DNA of 64,000 nucleotides, from NCBI GenBank assembly GCA_903821695.1, contig CAIJLX010000051.1:18963-82962 (forward strand), in the 5' to 3' direction. Both the position numbers and the translations under genes were made by a program. The notes beneath the pieces were generated by a model that made no database searches, was not told the DNA's origin, and saw only the letters and a list, made by a program, of their open reading frames with translations. The stretch's first letter is position 1. Every line of letters starts with the position of its first letter. This DNA is from an uncultured Alphaproteobacteria bacterium (lineage in GTDB: Bacteria; Pseudomonadota; Alphaproteobacteria; Rickettsiales; CAIJLX01). Below are positions 21,486-29,049 of the stretch, one piece after another.

Positions 21486-21602
21486 TTATCTTGCAGTTCT
21501 TTCGATGGAGTTTCCTAAATGCTGCAAATCTTGGCCGAAACCAGCGAAGGTGTTGCAGGCAGAAAGGGAAAGTATAGTGAGGGTGAGTAATAATATACGC
21601 AT
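21486..21602 (-). CDS. Entericidin-like lipoprotein, 38 residues (hidden short gene)
   Basis: The frame encodes a signal with lipobox LSLSAC followed by [18 protein letters not shown], the pattern of the entericidin EcnA/EcnB family of tiny membrane lipoproteins. A ribosome site AGGAAG precedes its ATG at a good distance and overlaps the stop of the previous tiny gene. It is placed between pdhB and pdhC and so should be translated from the pdh mRNA. Entericidins have been linked to stress-induced lysis, but the role here is unknown. Confidence 0.8.
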   Translation of the reverse strand: MRILLLTLTILSLSACNTFAGFGQDLQHLGNSIERTAR

Positions 21603-21605
21603 AAA

Positions 21606-21722
21606 TTATCTTCCTGTATTGGCCATGGTTTTGTCACCGGTGCAGCCTGGTTTTGGGTGCGGATAAGGGCCCCAACAGCCCATCAACGCCAACACGCCCA
21701 AGATTGCAACCGCACGCTTCAT
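21606..21722 (-). CDS. Tiny lipoprotein, 38 residues (hidden short gene)
   Basis: ATG at 21722 follows the pdhB stop with no gap. The sequence has a basic start (MKRAVAI), a short hydrophobic core and lipobox LALMGC, then a proline- and glycine-rich mature part of about 23 residues (CWGPYPHPKPGCTGDKTM). I know no family for it. Position directly between pdhB and the entericidin-like gene, with tight spacing on both sides, supports expression. Confidence 0.65.
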   Translation of the reverse strand: MKRAVAILGVLALMGCWGPYPHPKPGCTGDKTMANTGR

Positions 21723-22715
21723 CTATTTAGAGCGATAGCACACCTTGCGTGCCGCTTCCAAAATATTTTCAACCTGCGGCAACGCCAATTTTTCAAGGTT
21801 CGCCGCATAAGGCAATGGCACATCGACACCCGCCACGCGCACAACCGGCGCATCGAGATAATCAAATGCCTCTTCCATCACGAGTGCCGCCAGTTCCGAA
21901 CCAATGCCTGCAAAAGGCCAGCCTTCTTCCACAGAAACCACACGACTCGTTTTTTTAACAGATTCAATAACTGTTGCCGTATCAAGCGGGCGGATCGTAC
22001 GCAAATCAATCACCTCCGCGCTAATGCCTTCGCCAGCCAAAATTTCAGCCGCCTCTAGCGCATGTTTCACCGGCAGCGAGAATGCAACGATGGTGACATC
22101 CGTCCCCTCGCGTAGTACTTCTGCTTTGCCAATTTCGAGTACGTAATCATCATTAATATTATCCGGCACATCATAGCTGTTGCCGTAAAGCATTTCGTTC
22201 TCGAGGAAGATCACTGGATTCGGATCACGTATCGCCGCTTTGAGCAAACCCTTCGCCGAAGCCGCATCGTACGGCGCAATTACTTTCAAACCAGGCACAT
22301 GTGCATACCAGCTCGCGTAACATTGCGAGTGCTGTGCACCTACGCGCGAAGCCGCACCATTGGGACCACGGAACACGATCGGGCAACGCACCTGACCGCC
22401 GCTCATATAGTTGGTTTTCGCCGCAGAGTTGATGATTTGATCCATCGCCTGCATCGCAAAGTTAAACGTCATGAATTCCACAATCGGCTTCAGCCCCGTC
22501 ATCGCCGCACCAACAGCAAGCCCTGCAAAACCATGTTCCGTAATCGGCGTATCAATCACTCGTTTCGCGCCAAATTCCGCGAGCAACCCTTCGGTAATTT
22601 TATATGCACCCTGATATTCTGCGACTTCTTCGCCCATCACGAACACATCTTTATCGAGGCGCATTTCTTCCGCCATTGCATCACGAAGCGCTACGCGTAC
22701 TGTTTGTTTTGCCAT
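21723..22715 (-). CDS. pdhB: Pyruvate dehydrogenase E1 component, beta subunit
   Basis: Forms the thiamine diphosphate-dependent E1 heterotetramer with PdhA. 330 residues without the N-terminal lipoyl domain that some alphaproteobacterial PdhB proteins carry. Typical stretches are [56 protein letters not shown] and the C-terminal [15 protein letters not shown]. Starts ten bases after the pdhA stop. Confidence 0.96.
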   Translation of the reverse strand: MAKQTVRVALRDAMAEEMRLDKDVFVMGEEVAEYQGAYKITEGLLAEFGAKRVIDTPITEHGFAGLAVGAAMTGLKPIVEFMTFNFAMQAMDQIINSAAKTNYMSGGQVRCPIVFRGPNGAASRVGAQHSQCYASWYAHVPGLKVIAPYDAASAKGLLKAAIRDPNPVIFLENEMLYGNSYDVPDNINDDYVLEIGKAEVLREGTDVTIVAFSLPVKHALEAAEILAGEGISAEVIDLRTIRPLDTATVIESVKKTSRVVSVEEGWPFAGIGSELAALVMEEAFDYLDAPVVRVAGVDVPLPYAANLEKLALPQVENILEAARKVCYRSK

Positions 22716-22724
22716 ATTGATTTC

Positions 22725-23741
22725 CTATACGTTGTAAACGTCTGTCCAGAGTTCTGAAGCATCTGGCTCTGGGCTGTTCTTCGAGAATTCGGCGGCTTCG
22801 TTGACGATATCTTTGATTTCTTTTTCGATCTTCTCGAAATCAGCTTCTTTCGCCTGTTTATCCGCGATCATGCGGGCTTTCAATTTTTCGATTGGGTCGC
22901 GGTTTTCTTTGTAATCTTGTACTTCTTCCTTCGTACGATATTTCGCAGGGTCAGACATGGAATGGCCGCGGTAACGATAGGTTTTCATCTCAAGGATGAT
23001 CGGCCCTTTGCCGCTGCGGCAATGTTCGACTGCTTTCACACCAGCCTCATACACATCGGTCACGCTCATGCCATTTACCTGCACGCCCGGAATACCAAAC
23101 GATGCGCCACGCTGATAAAGTTCCGTCGTTGAAGAACTACGTTTCACCGAAGTACCCATCGCGTATTCGTTATTTTCGATGATATAAATGCATGGCAGTT
23201 TCCATAATTTCGCCATGTTGAAACTTTCATATACCTGACCTTGGTTCGCCGAACCATCGCCGAAATAGGTGAGGCTCACGCGATCTGTACCGCGATATTG
23301 ATTAGCGAATGCGAGGCCAGTGCCGAGCGAGACTTGCGCGCCAACGATGCCGTGACCACCATAGAAATGGTTGGCGGTATCAAACATATGCATCGAGCCG
23401 CCTTTGCCCTTTGAACAGCCATCAATGCGGCCAAGCAACTCAGCAAAAATAATTTTTGGATCGGAACCTTGGGCAAGCATCAAGCCGTGGTCGCGGTAGC
23501 TGGTGATAACGGAATCACCTTTGCCGATTGCGTGCTGCATGCCGATAGCGACTGCTTCTTGCCCGATATATAAATGGCAGAAACCACCGATCAAACCCAT
23601 GCCGTATAACTGGCCGGCTTTTTCTTCAAAACGGCGGATTAATAACATCTCGCGGAAGCATTTTAACAGCTCCGTTGCGGAAAGACCTTGAGGGGTCGCG
23701 GAAGGTGCAATCGTCTTTTTCTTCATAACAGCCTGGTTCAT
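22725..23741 (-). CDS. pdhA: Pyruvate dehydrogenase E1 component, alpha subunit
   Basis: Decarboxylates pyruvate with thiamine diphosphate. 338 residues. The ThDP motif GDGSANQGQVYESFNMAKLWKLPCIYIIENN is intact, as are HLYIGQEA, SYRDHG and the phosphorylation-loop-like YRYRGHSMSDPAKYRTKEEV. First gene of the pdhA-pdhB-pdhC-lpd operon. Two TTGCA-type repeats lie 54-91 bases upstream of its ATG. Confidence 0.96.
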   Translation of the reverse strand: MNQAVMKKKTIAPSATPQGLSATELLKCFREMLLIRRFEEKAGQLYGMGLIGGFCHLYIGQEAVAIGMQHAIGKGDSVITSYRDHGLMLAQGSDPKIIFAELLGRIDGCSKGKGGSMHMFDTANHFYGGHGIVGAQVSLGTGLAFANQYRGTDRVSLTYFGDGSANQGQVYESFNMAKLWKLPCIYIIENNEYAMGTSVKRSSSTTELYQRGASFGIPGVQVNGMSVTDVYEAGVKAVEHCRSGKGPIILEMKTYRYRGHSMSDPAKYRTKEEVQDYKENRDPIEKLKARMIADKQAKEADFEKIEKEIKDIVNEAAEFSKNSPEPDASELWTDVYNV

Positions 23742-23794
23742 GATTTAGAGGCTCCCAATATAGCCAAAACTTGGCGCGGAACCTAATAATAACC

Positions 23795-23832
23795 ATGCTG
23801 CAATGCAACCAAAATCCATGTTGCAGTGCAAC
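23795..23832. promoter_or_regulatory. Tandem TTGCA-N-TGCAA-type repeats upstream of pdhA
   Basis: ATGCTGCAATGCAAC (23795-23809) and ATGTTGCAGTGCAAC (23818-23832) are near-identical and 23 bases apart, about two helical turns. The second holds the perfect palindrome TTGCAGTGCAA. Their place ahead of pdhA suggests a regulator's operator. Confidence 0.55.
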
Positions 23833-23842
23833 AGAGCATACT

Positions 23843-24244
23843 TTACTTTTTGCTCTCTAAATAGGCCCGGATAACCGCCCGAATACGTTTAGTATTGAAG
23901 GGTTTTACGACATAATCGGCCGCGCCAAGGCTTAGCGCTTGTTTTATATCTGCCTCAACCCGGCTTGCTGTTACCATCACCACCCAGCAATTAGGGTCTT
24001 GCTCTTTGAAATTTTTGAGCAGCGCAAAACCATCCCCATCCGGCAGGCCAATATCGACCAATGCAATTTGTGGCCTGGAGGTTTTAAAAGCCATTAAACC
24101 CTCTTTTTGGCTGCCTGCCATGTATCGCTCTATTTTATAATCACGTATGCCTTTTAAAGCCTCGCTTACAATAGCACGCGCGAAAGGATCATCTTCCACG
24201 ATTAGGATGCTCATTTTCTGTTTACTGCTGATTTCTGGTTTCAT
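23843..24244 (-). CDS. Single-domain response regulator (CheY-like)
   Basis: 133-residue receiver domain with no output domain. The acidic pair is in LIVEDDPF, the phospho-acceptor D64 in ALVDIGLPDGDGF, T92 in MVTAS and K114 in YVVKPF, so it should be phosphorylatable. It starts 31 bases after mtnA on the same strand and may be carried on the methionine salvage transcript, though a functional link is not evident. No histidine kinase gene is nearby. A later start at residue 11 (MSILIVEDD) is also possible. Confidence 0.85.
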   Translation of the reverse strand: MKPEISSKQKMSILIVEDDPFARAIVSEALKGIRDYKIERYMAGSQKEGLMAFKTSRPQIALVDIGLPDGDGFALLKNFKEQDPNCWVVMVTASRVEADIKQALSLGAADYVVKPFNTKRIRAVIRAYLESKK

Positions 24245-24275
24245 TGGCTAAAGATTTAGCGAAAAAAACCTGAAA

Positions 24276-25298
24276 TTACAAAGCATTCTTCGAAAAAAGC
24301 CCCGGCAAACCAGCTGCGTCGCATATCCCGCGCTCCGTAATAAACCCCGTTACCAACCTGGCGGGGGTAATATCAAAGGCAGGGTTGGCAGCTTTTGTGC
24401 CAGCGGCATAGATGGCGCCCAGCACCTCATCCTGCCCACGCTCCTCAATTTCGATGTGAGAAGCATCCGCCAAATCCCAGTCAATGGTCGTATAAGGCAG
24501 CGCCACATAAAATGGCACATGGTTATCTTTGGCTGCCAGCGCCTTCAAATAAGTGCCAATTTTATTACACACATCACCATTTCGAAGTGTCCGATCGGTG
24601 CCCACAATACAGAGATCAATCACCCCCTGTTGCATGAGTAACCCACCCGCATTATCGACAATCACCGTATTAGGCACCCCCGCCTGGCTCAATTCAAACG
24701 ACGTCAGCGCACCTTGATTGCGTGGCCGCGTTTCATCAACCCACACATGCACCGGAATGCCCTTCTCATGCACCTTATAAATCGGCGCTAACGCTGTTCC
24801 CCAATCCACACAAGCAAGCCACCCGGCATTGCAATGGGTTAGGATATTGAGTCGCTTTTTCTCAGCATAAATTTTTTCAAAAAGCTTCAAACCATGCGTG
24901 CCAATCGCCTCATGAATCGCCGCATCTTCATCGCAAAGTTCTTGCGCTTTTGCATATGCGGCTTCAATGCGCTGTTCAGGCTTTAATGGAGCCAACACTT
25001 CCATCATTTGATCCAGCGACCATTTCAAATTAATCGCCGTCGGCCGTGTTGCGAGCAATGTTTTATAGGCCGCTTGCAGGTCGATATTTTTCTCCAGCGC
25101 AAAGCATAAACCATATGCCGCCGTTGCCCCAATCAGCGGTGCCCCACGCACCCACATTTCTTTAATGGCGATGGCAACTTCCTCCATCGTTTTGAGCGTG
25201 ACGAGCTTAATTTCACGCGGCAAAACACGCTGATCGAGAATCTCAATGCCGCCCTTCACCCGCTCAATCGAACGGCGATATTGTCCGTTGAGTTTCAT
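24276..25298 (-). CDS. mtnA: S-methyl-5-thioribose-1-phosphate isomerase
   Basis: Converts methylthioribose-1-phosphate to methylthioribulose-1-phosphate in methionine salvage. 340 residues. Family motifs RGAPLIGATAAYG near the N-terminus, LTHCNAGWLACVDWGTALAPIY with the catalytic cysteine, DETRPRNQGALTSFEL with the catalytic aspartate region, and IVGTDRTLRNGDVCNKIGTY. Its ATG overlaps the stop of the mtnCK fusion gene. Confidence 0.96.
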   Translation of the reverse strand: MKLNGQYRRSIERVKGGIEILDQRVLPREIKLVTLKTMEEVAIAIKEMWVRGAPLIGATAAYGLCFALEKNIDLQAAYKTLLATRPTAINLKWSLDQMMEVLAPLKPEQRIEAAYAKAQELCDEDAAIHEAIGTHGLKLFEKIYAEKKRLNILTHCNAGWLACVDWGTALAPIYKVHEKGIPVHVWVDETRPRNQGALTSFELSQAGVPNTVIVDNAGGLLMQQGVIDLCIVGTDRTLRNGDVCNKIGTYLKALAAKDNHVPFYVALPYTTIDWDLADASHIEIEERGQDEVLGAIYAAGTKAANPAFDITPARLVTGFITERGICDAAGLPGLFSKNAL

Positions 25299-27106
25299 AA
25301 TACGGAGGCAATATCATGAATAGTATTGCGCCCCAAAATTAACTTCCGCGCAAACGCAATCGCCGCATTCTCTTTGGTGCCACGCTCCGCAGCATCCGCT
25401 ATCGATTCCAAATCTTCCACATGCGCAAGACCTACGATACGGCGGATAATTTCTACGCCACAATAACCCAACGTATCCTGCCAGATCGTCGCCAATATTT
25501 TTTCCAATGCTTGTTTATTAATGTTAAGCGCGAGCGAAAAACTATCGCCGCTTTTACGCGCGAGGAATAATGCTGAAAATTCTTCTGCGAAAATATTCCA
25601 GGTATCCTTCACTTGCGCCAACAACCATTTTTTATATTCAGCATCCGAGTGCGAAAAATAACTGAGCAGTAAATTCGCGAGATACATGCCCACATCAAAG
25701 CCAATCGGCGCGAAGAAACCAAATTCTGGATCAATCACCCGTGTTTCCTTTTCCGTCACCATGATCGAACCACTATGCAAATCCCCATGCGCTAATGCTT
25801 CTGCACGAGTAAGGAATGCATGTTTCAATTCCTGCGCGGCCAATTTAAGTGGCACATCCGTTGCCAAAGATTCCATGGTTTTATCAAGTGCTGGCGAATT
25901 CCATTTGTTCATTGGTGCATTGAAATAAGGCTCGCTGAACACCAAATCTTCGGTGATTTTGCACATCGCCGTATTGCCCGCAAACTGCACCATTTTATTT
26001 TTCTTCTCAGCAGCAGAGAGATAAAAATCCGAGGTATAAAACAAATTCCGCGCCATGAATTGGCCGATATGTTTTGCGAGGTTCGGATAACGCGTTTTAG
26101 CAATCAATCCTTTGCGCAAAATAATATGCGGCGACAGACATTCCATCACCGTCAATGCCAATTCCGCATCATGCAAATAAAGTGCCGGAACCAACTCCGG
26201 CGTATTCTTATTTTGCTCGACTAACGCCAGGTATTCATAATGCGCACGCGACAACGGCAATGGCCAGCTTTCGCCTACCAAGCGCACATAAGGCAGGGCT
26301 TGTTTTACGCAGAGTGATTGCTTTGTGCCCTTCACGATAAATACGAGGTTTAAATTGCCATCACCCACTTCGCGGATATTCCATTCTTTAGGATTTCCGC
26401 CCAAAAACTCCGCCAATTTTTTATGCTCGGCAAGATAGGCCGGAAGTGTATCCACATCCATTGCGCGGTAAGCAAGATAGGTAATCTCTGCAAAGGTTTT
26501 GGCTTCAGTATGCGGCGGTTTCGCAGTGCTGCTGTAACGGTTCAGCCACACGGTTTTCCAACCTGCTTTTTTGGCAGCATCTAATTCCGCAACGGAATCA
26601 GAGAGGAATAAAATTTCCTGTGGCGCATAGCCGATTTGCTTTTGAATTTTTTGATACGAATCCGCTTCGAGTTTTCCGCCGATCGTCGTATCGAAATAGC
26701 CGGAGAATAGGTTATTCACGTCACCAGCCGCAGTATTCCCGAATAATAATTTCTGTGCAGCGATGGAGCCTGAGGAATAGACATACAACGTAAAACCAGT
26801 GGCTTTCCATTCTTTCAATTTGGCAAGCGCATCGGGATAAATATCGGCGACCAATTCACCACTTTTATAGCCTTCCGCCCATACGATACCTTGCAGGGTT
26901 TTGAGCGCGGTTTCTTTTTTATCCTCGCGCATCCATTGCTCAAGTTTTTCGATGGGGTTTTCGCCAACAGCTTTAACTTCCGGGCTGTTTGCATGCTTGC
27001 GCACATAATCCGGCAGATGTTTCTCGGCATAGGGAAACAGCACCTCTTTCACGAATGAAAGCGAGCTGGTGGTTCCTTCGATATCGGTAACAATGGCTTT
27101 AATCAT
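25295..27106 (-). CDS. mtnCK: Fused enolase-phosphatase (MtnC) and methylthioribose kinase (MtnK)
   Basis: 603-residue fusion of two methionine salvage enzymes. Residues 1 to about 225 are MtnC, a HAD enzyme with TDIEGTTSSLSFV, YSSGS and FLSDSVAELDAAKKAGW. Residues about 235 to 603 are MtnK, a kinase of the aminoglycoside phosphotransferase fold with the nucleotide-binding start VGDGNLNLVFIVKG, catalytic HGDLHSG and metal-binding IDPEFGF. MtnK phosphorylates methylthioribose ahead of MtnA; MtnC acts after MtnB, so the fusion joins non-consecutive steps. The frame is open throughout with no sign of an internal start. It lies between mtnD (9-base gap) and mtnA (ATGA overlap). Confidence 0.92.
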   Translation of the reverse strand: MIKAIVTDIEGTTSSLSFVKEVLFPYAEKHLPDYVRKHANSPEVKAVGENPIEKLEQWMREDKKETALKTLQGIVWAEGYKSGELVADIYPDALAKLKEWKATGFTLYVYSSGSIAAQKLLFGNTAAGDVNNLFSGYFDTTIGGKLEADSYQKIQKQIGYAPQEILFLSDSVAELDAAKKAGWKTVWLNRYSSTAKPPHTEAKTFAEITYLAYRAMDVDTLPAYLAEHKKLAEFLGGNPKEWNIREVGDGNLNLVFIVKGTKQSLCVKQALPYVRLVGESWPLPLSRAHYEYLALVEQNKNTPELVPALYLHDAELALTVMECLSPHIILRKGLIAKTRYPNLAKHIGQFMARNLFYTSDFYLSAAEKKNKMVQFAGNTAMCKITEDLVFSEPYFNAPMNKWNSPALDKTMESLATDVPLKLAAQELKHAFLTRAEALAHGDLHSGSIMVTEKETRVIDPEFGFFAPIGFDVGMYLANLLLSYFSHSDAEYKKWLLAQVKDTWNIFAEEFSALFLARKSGDSFSLALNINKQALEKILATIWQDTLGYCGVEIIRRIVGLAHVEDLESIADAAERGTKENAAIAFARKLILGRNTIHDIASVL

Positions 27107-27115
27107 GGCCGCTTT

Positions 27116-27691
27116 TTACGCAGCTTTTTGGCCAGATGCCAGCTTAAATTGCTCATAGGTCGGAAAGCGGGCAGAGATTGATTCGCCGGTGAAGTTCGCA
27201 ACCCAACCTTCGGGGTTGGTGAACAGGCGAATGGCGCAGAATTGCGGGTTTTCACCCATATCAAACCAATGCGGCGTGTTATCCGGCACCGAAATCAAAT
27301 CCCCGCGCTCACACAAGGTGGCATAGACCTTGCCGCCAACATGCAAATAAAACAGCCCCTCGCCTTCGACAAAGAAGCGCACTTCATCTTCGCTATGGCG
27401 ATGTTCGTTGAGAAATTTCTGGCGAAGCTCAGCCTTTTTTGGATTATCGGCTTTGAGACGAATCACATCCACCGCCTGATAGCCTTTTTCAGCTTTAAGG
27501 CGTTCTATATCCTTACTATAGGCCGCAATCACTTCTTCTTGCCCGGCCTCTGCATCTAATTGAACGGCAGCTTGCCATTGCTCGAAGCGCACGCCCAGTT
27601 TTTGCAGGATTGCCGCAATCTGCTTCGCATCACGTGTTTCTACTTCGGGCGTTTGAGGCGCCGCATCGGGATATACTTTTAGCCAGCTCAT
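27116..27691 (-). CDS. mtnD: Acireductone dioxygenase
   Basis: Cupin enzyme that oxidises the acireductone of methionine salvage; with iron the product is the keto acid precursor of methionine. 191 residues from ATG 27691. Metal ligands H, H and E are in HRHSEDEVRFF and the last H in TPHWFDMG. A longer open frame to 27796 reads back into mtnB and is not credible. Starts one base downstream of the mtnB stop. Confidence 0.95.
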   Translation of the reverse strand: MSWLKVYPDAAPQTPEVETRDAKQIAAILQKLGVRFEQWQAAVQLDAEAGQEEVIAAYSKDIERLKAEKGYQAVDVIRLKADNPKKAELRQKFLNEHRHSEDEVRFFVEGEGLFYLHVGGKVYATLCERGDLISVPDNTPHWFDMGENPQFCAIRLFTNPEGWVANFTGESISARFPTYEQFKLASGQKAA

Positions 27692-27692
27692 G

Positions 27693-28334
27693 TTATTTCC
27701 GTAAACCCAGCTCGCAAGCGAAGAGGAATTCAAGGGCTTCAACAGCTTTTTGCGCTTCATGCACATCCGCACCCCAGCTATAGAGGCCGTGGCCACGGAC
27801 TAAAAAGCCCGGAACATCGCTGCGGCCTTCGAGTTTTTCTTTCACTTCTTCCGCGAGCGACACCATATCCTGCGTGTTTTTGAAGATTGGCACGATCACT
27901 TCCGTTTCATGTGTCTCAACACCACCAAAGGCTTTGAGGATTTCATAGCCGCTGAATTTCAGTTTTTTACGATAATCCGGCAATTGGGTGATGACTACAG
28001 CGTTTACCGAATGGGTATGCAACACCGAACCGATTTTATCGTTCAGTTTATAAAGCATCGTGTGCAGCGGCGTTTCGGCCGAAGGCTTGCGGCCATCCTG
28101 GCTATTGCCTTCCATATCGATGGTGAGGATTTGTTCCGGGGTTAGGCTGCCTTTTGCAGCGCCGGAGAGGCTGATGGCGGCATATTCCGCATCCAGACGG
28201 GCAGAGTAATTGCCGCTGGTGGCGGGGGCCCAGCCTTTGCTGTCAAAAAACTTGCCAACTTTTACTAATGATTGAGCTGCATCGCTGATAATGCTCTTGT
28301 CAAAACTCGGTTTACGTAAGGCTTGAACGCTCAT
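27693..28334 (-). CDS. mtnB: Methylthioribulose-1-phosphate dehydratase
   Basis: Class II aldolase-type zinc enzyme that dehydrates methylthioribulose-1-phosphate. 213 residues from ATG 28334, chosen because a strong ribosome site GGGGAGG sits seven bases upstream. Motifs ATSGNYSAR, ETPLHTMLY, the zinc ligands in HTHSVNAVV and the third in RGHGLYSWG. First gene of mtnB-mtnD-mtnCK-mtnA. A nested hairpin lies directly in front of the ribosome site. Confidence 0.95.
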   Translation of the reverse strand: MSVQALRKPSFDKSIISDAAQSLVKVGKFFDSKGWAPATSGNYSARLDAEYAAISLSGAAKGSLTPEQILTIDMEGNSQDGRKPSAETPLHTMLYKLNDKIGSVLHTHSVNAVVITQLPDYRKKLKFSGYEILKAFGGVETHETEVIVPIFKNTQDMVSLAEEVKEKLEGRSDVPGFLVRGHGLYSWGADVHEAQKAVEALEFLFACELGLRK

Positions 28335-28344
28335 AGTTACCTCC

Positions 28345-28378
28345 CCTGTTTGGATGCCAAAATTGGCAGAAAACCAGG
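28345..28378 (-). promoter_or_regulatory. Nested hairpin in the mtnB leader
   Basis: The 12-base perfect palindrome GCCAAAATTGGC (28356-28367) is flanked by pairing arms CCTGTTT (28345-28351) and AAACCAGG (28371-28378). The structure ends at the Shine-Dalgarno sequence of mtnB, so it could control translation or be a dyad operator. It does not match a SAM riboswitch that I know. Confidence 0.5.
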
Positions 28379-28446
28379 CCAAGTCAAGGTGTTTGGTAAC
28401 CCATTGAGTCTAGGCCCTTTTTAAGGACCGAAATTTTCAATTCACG

Positions 28447-28461
28447 TTAACCTTTCGTTAA
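28447..28461 (+). promoter_or_regulatory. CtrA-type box
   Basis: TTAA, seven bases (CCTTTCG), TTAA at 28447-28461 matches the alphaproteobacterial CtrA consensus TTAA-N7-TTAA. It lies where a -35 would be, with TACTCT (28473-28478) as a possible -10, 56 bases before the ATG at 28517. Confidence 0.6.
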
Positions 28462-28516
28462 ACATTCTTTGGTACTCTAGGAAATATAAGGAATAACGCT
28501 TTAGGAGACGCTCTAA

Positions 28517-28843
28517 ATGGCACACCAACGACAAGGCATCCCCCAATCCGCACAACGCCTGTTCCCCGAACGCAGCGAACAGCCGTTTGATGTGTTTTTG
28601 GTATGCGATAATATCAGCCAGTTTGATCAGAAATATGTTCAGGATTTGACAGGCTACAACTGCAACTTGTTTCAGGTTGCCCCAGAAGCTGCAAAAGACA
28701 TCAAAAAAACGCGCAAACTTCGAGCCATTATTAGCGTACCGGAACTGAAAGAGGGCAATGGGTTTGAGCTATTGAATAGTCTGCGTGAAGTCGTGGGCAA
28801 AAATACCCCCCTGATGGTATTTTCTACAGCAGAAGCCGCATAA
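28517..28843 (+). CDS. Receiver-like protein lacking the phospho-acceptor (pseudo-receiver)
   Basis: 108 residues. The layout resembles a response-regulator receiver: a hydrophobic first strand (FDVFLVCDN), a helix, AIISVPELKEGNGFELLNSLR aligning with the usual phosphorylation loop, and PLMVFSTAE aligning with strand four. The aspartate position appears as V or P, and the final lysine strand is missing, so it cannot be a normal phosphorylated receiver. The CtrA-type box upstream suggests cell-cycle control. A second small gene follows 11 bases downstream. Confidence 0.6.
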   Translation: MAHQRQGIPQSAQRLFPERSEQPFDVFLVCDNISQFDQKYVQDLTGYNCNLFQVAPEAAKDIKKTRKLRAIISVPELKEGNGFELLNSLREVVGKNTPLMVFSTAEAA

Positions 28844-28854
28844 GGAGTGAATGT

Positions 28855-29049
28855 ATGGATGCTAAAACAGAAAAAGATATTGCTATACTTAACATGACAC
28901 CGCTTGTTAGGAGTGCCAAAGAAACAGCGGCTTTATCTGGCATGAGCTTAGAAGTAAAACAATCCAGCCTTGGGGGCACCATGAAACATGCCAAACTTGG
29001 TAGAGGTATAGCAGATCAGGCACCAGCCGGCCAAAATAGTCGTTTCTAA
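28855..29049 (+). CDS. Hypothetical protein, 64 residues
   Basis: Not recognised. Polar, probably disordered sequence with repeated K, A and G (LGGTMKHAKLGRGIADQ). It follows the pseudo-receiver gene after 11 bases and has a good ribosome site AAGGAG, so a two-gene unit is likely. Its stop overlaps the stop of convergent ispH by four bases. Confidence 0.55.
   Translation: MDAKTEKDIAILNMTPLVRSAKETAALSGMSLEVKQSSLGGTMKHAKLGRGIADQAPAGQNSRF

Noticed and set aside
21020-21518. Two long plus-strand frames opposite pdhC (146 and 159 residues)
   Set aside because: Alanine- and glycine- or serine-rich readings of the antisense of the Ala/Pro linker in E2; typical shadow frames.
28345-28516. SAM or SAH riboswitch ahead of mtnB
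   Set aside because: The leader is short and I see none of the conserved core motifs of known SAM-binding classes; only a simple hairpin is present.
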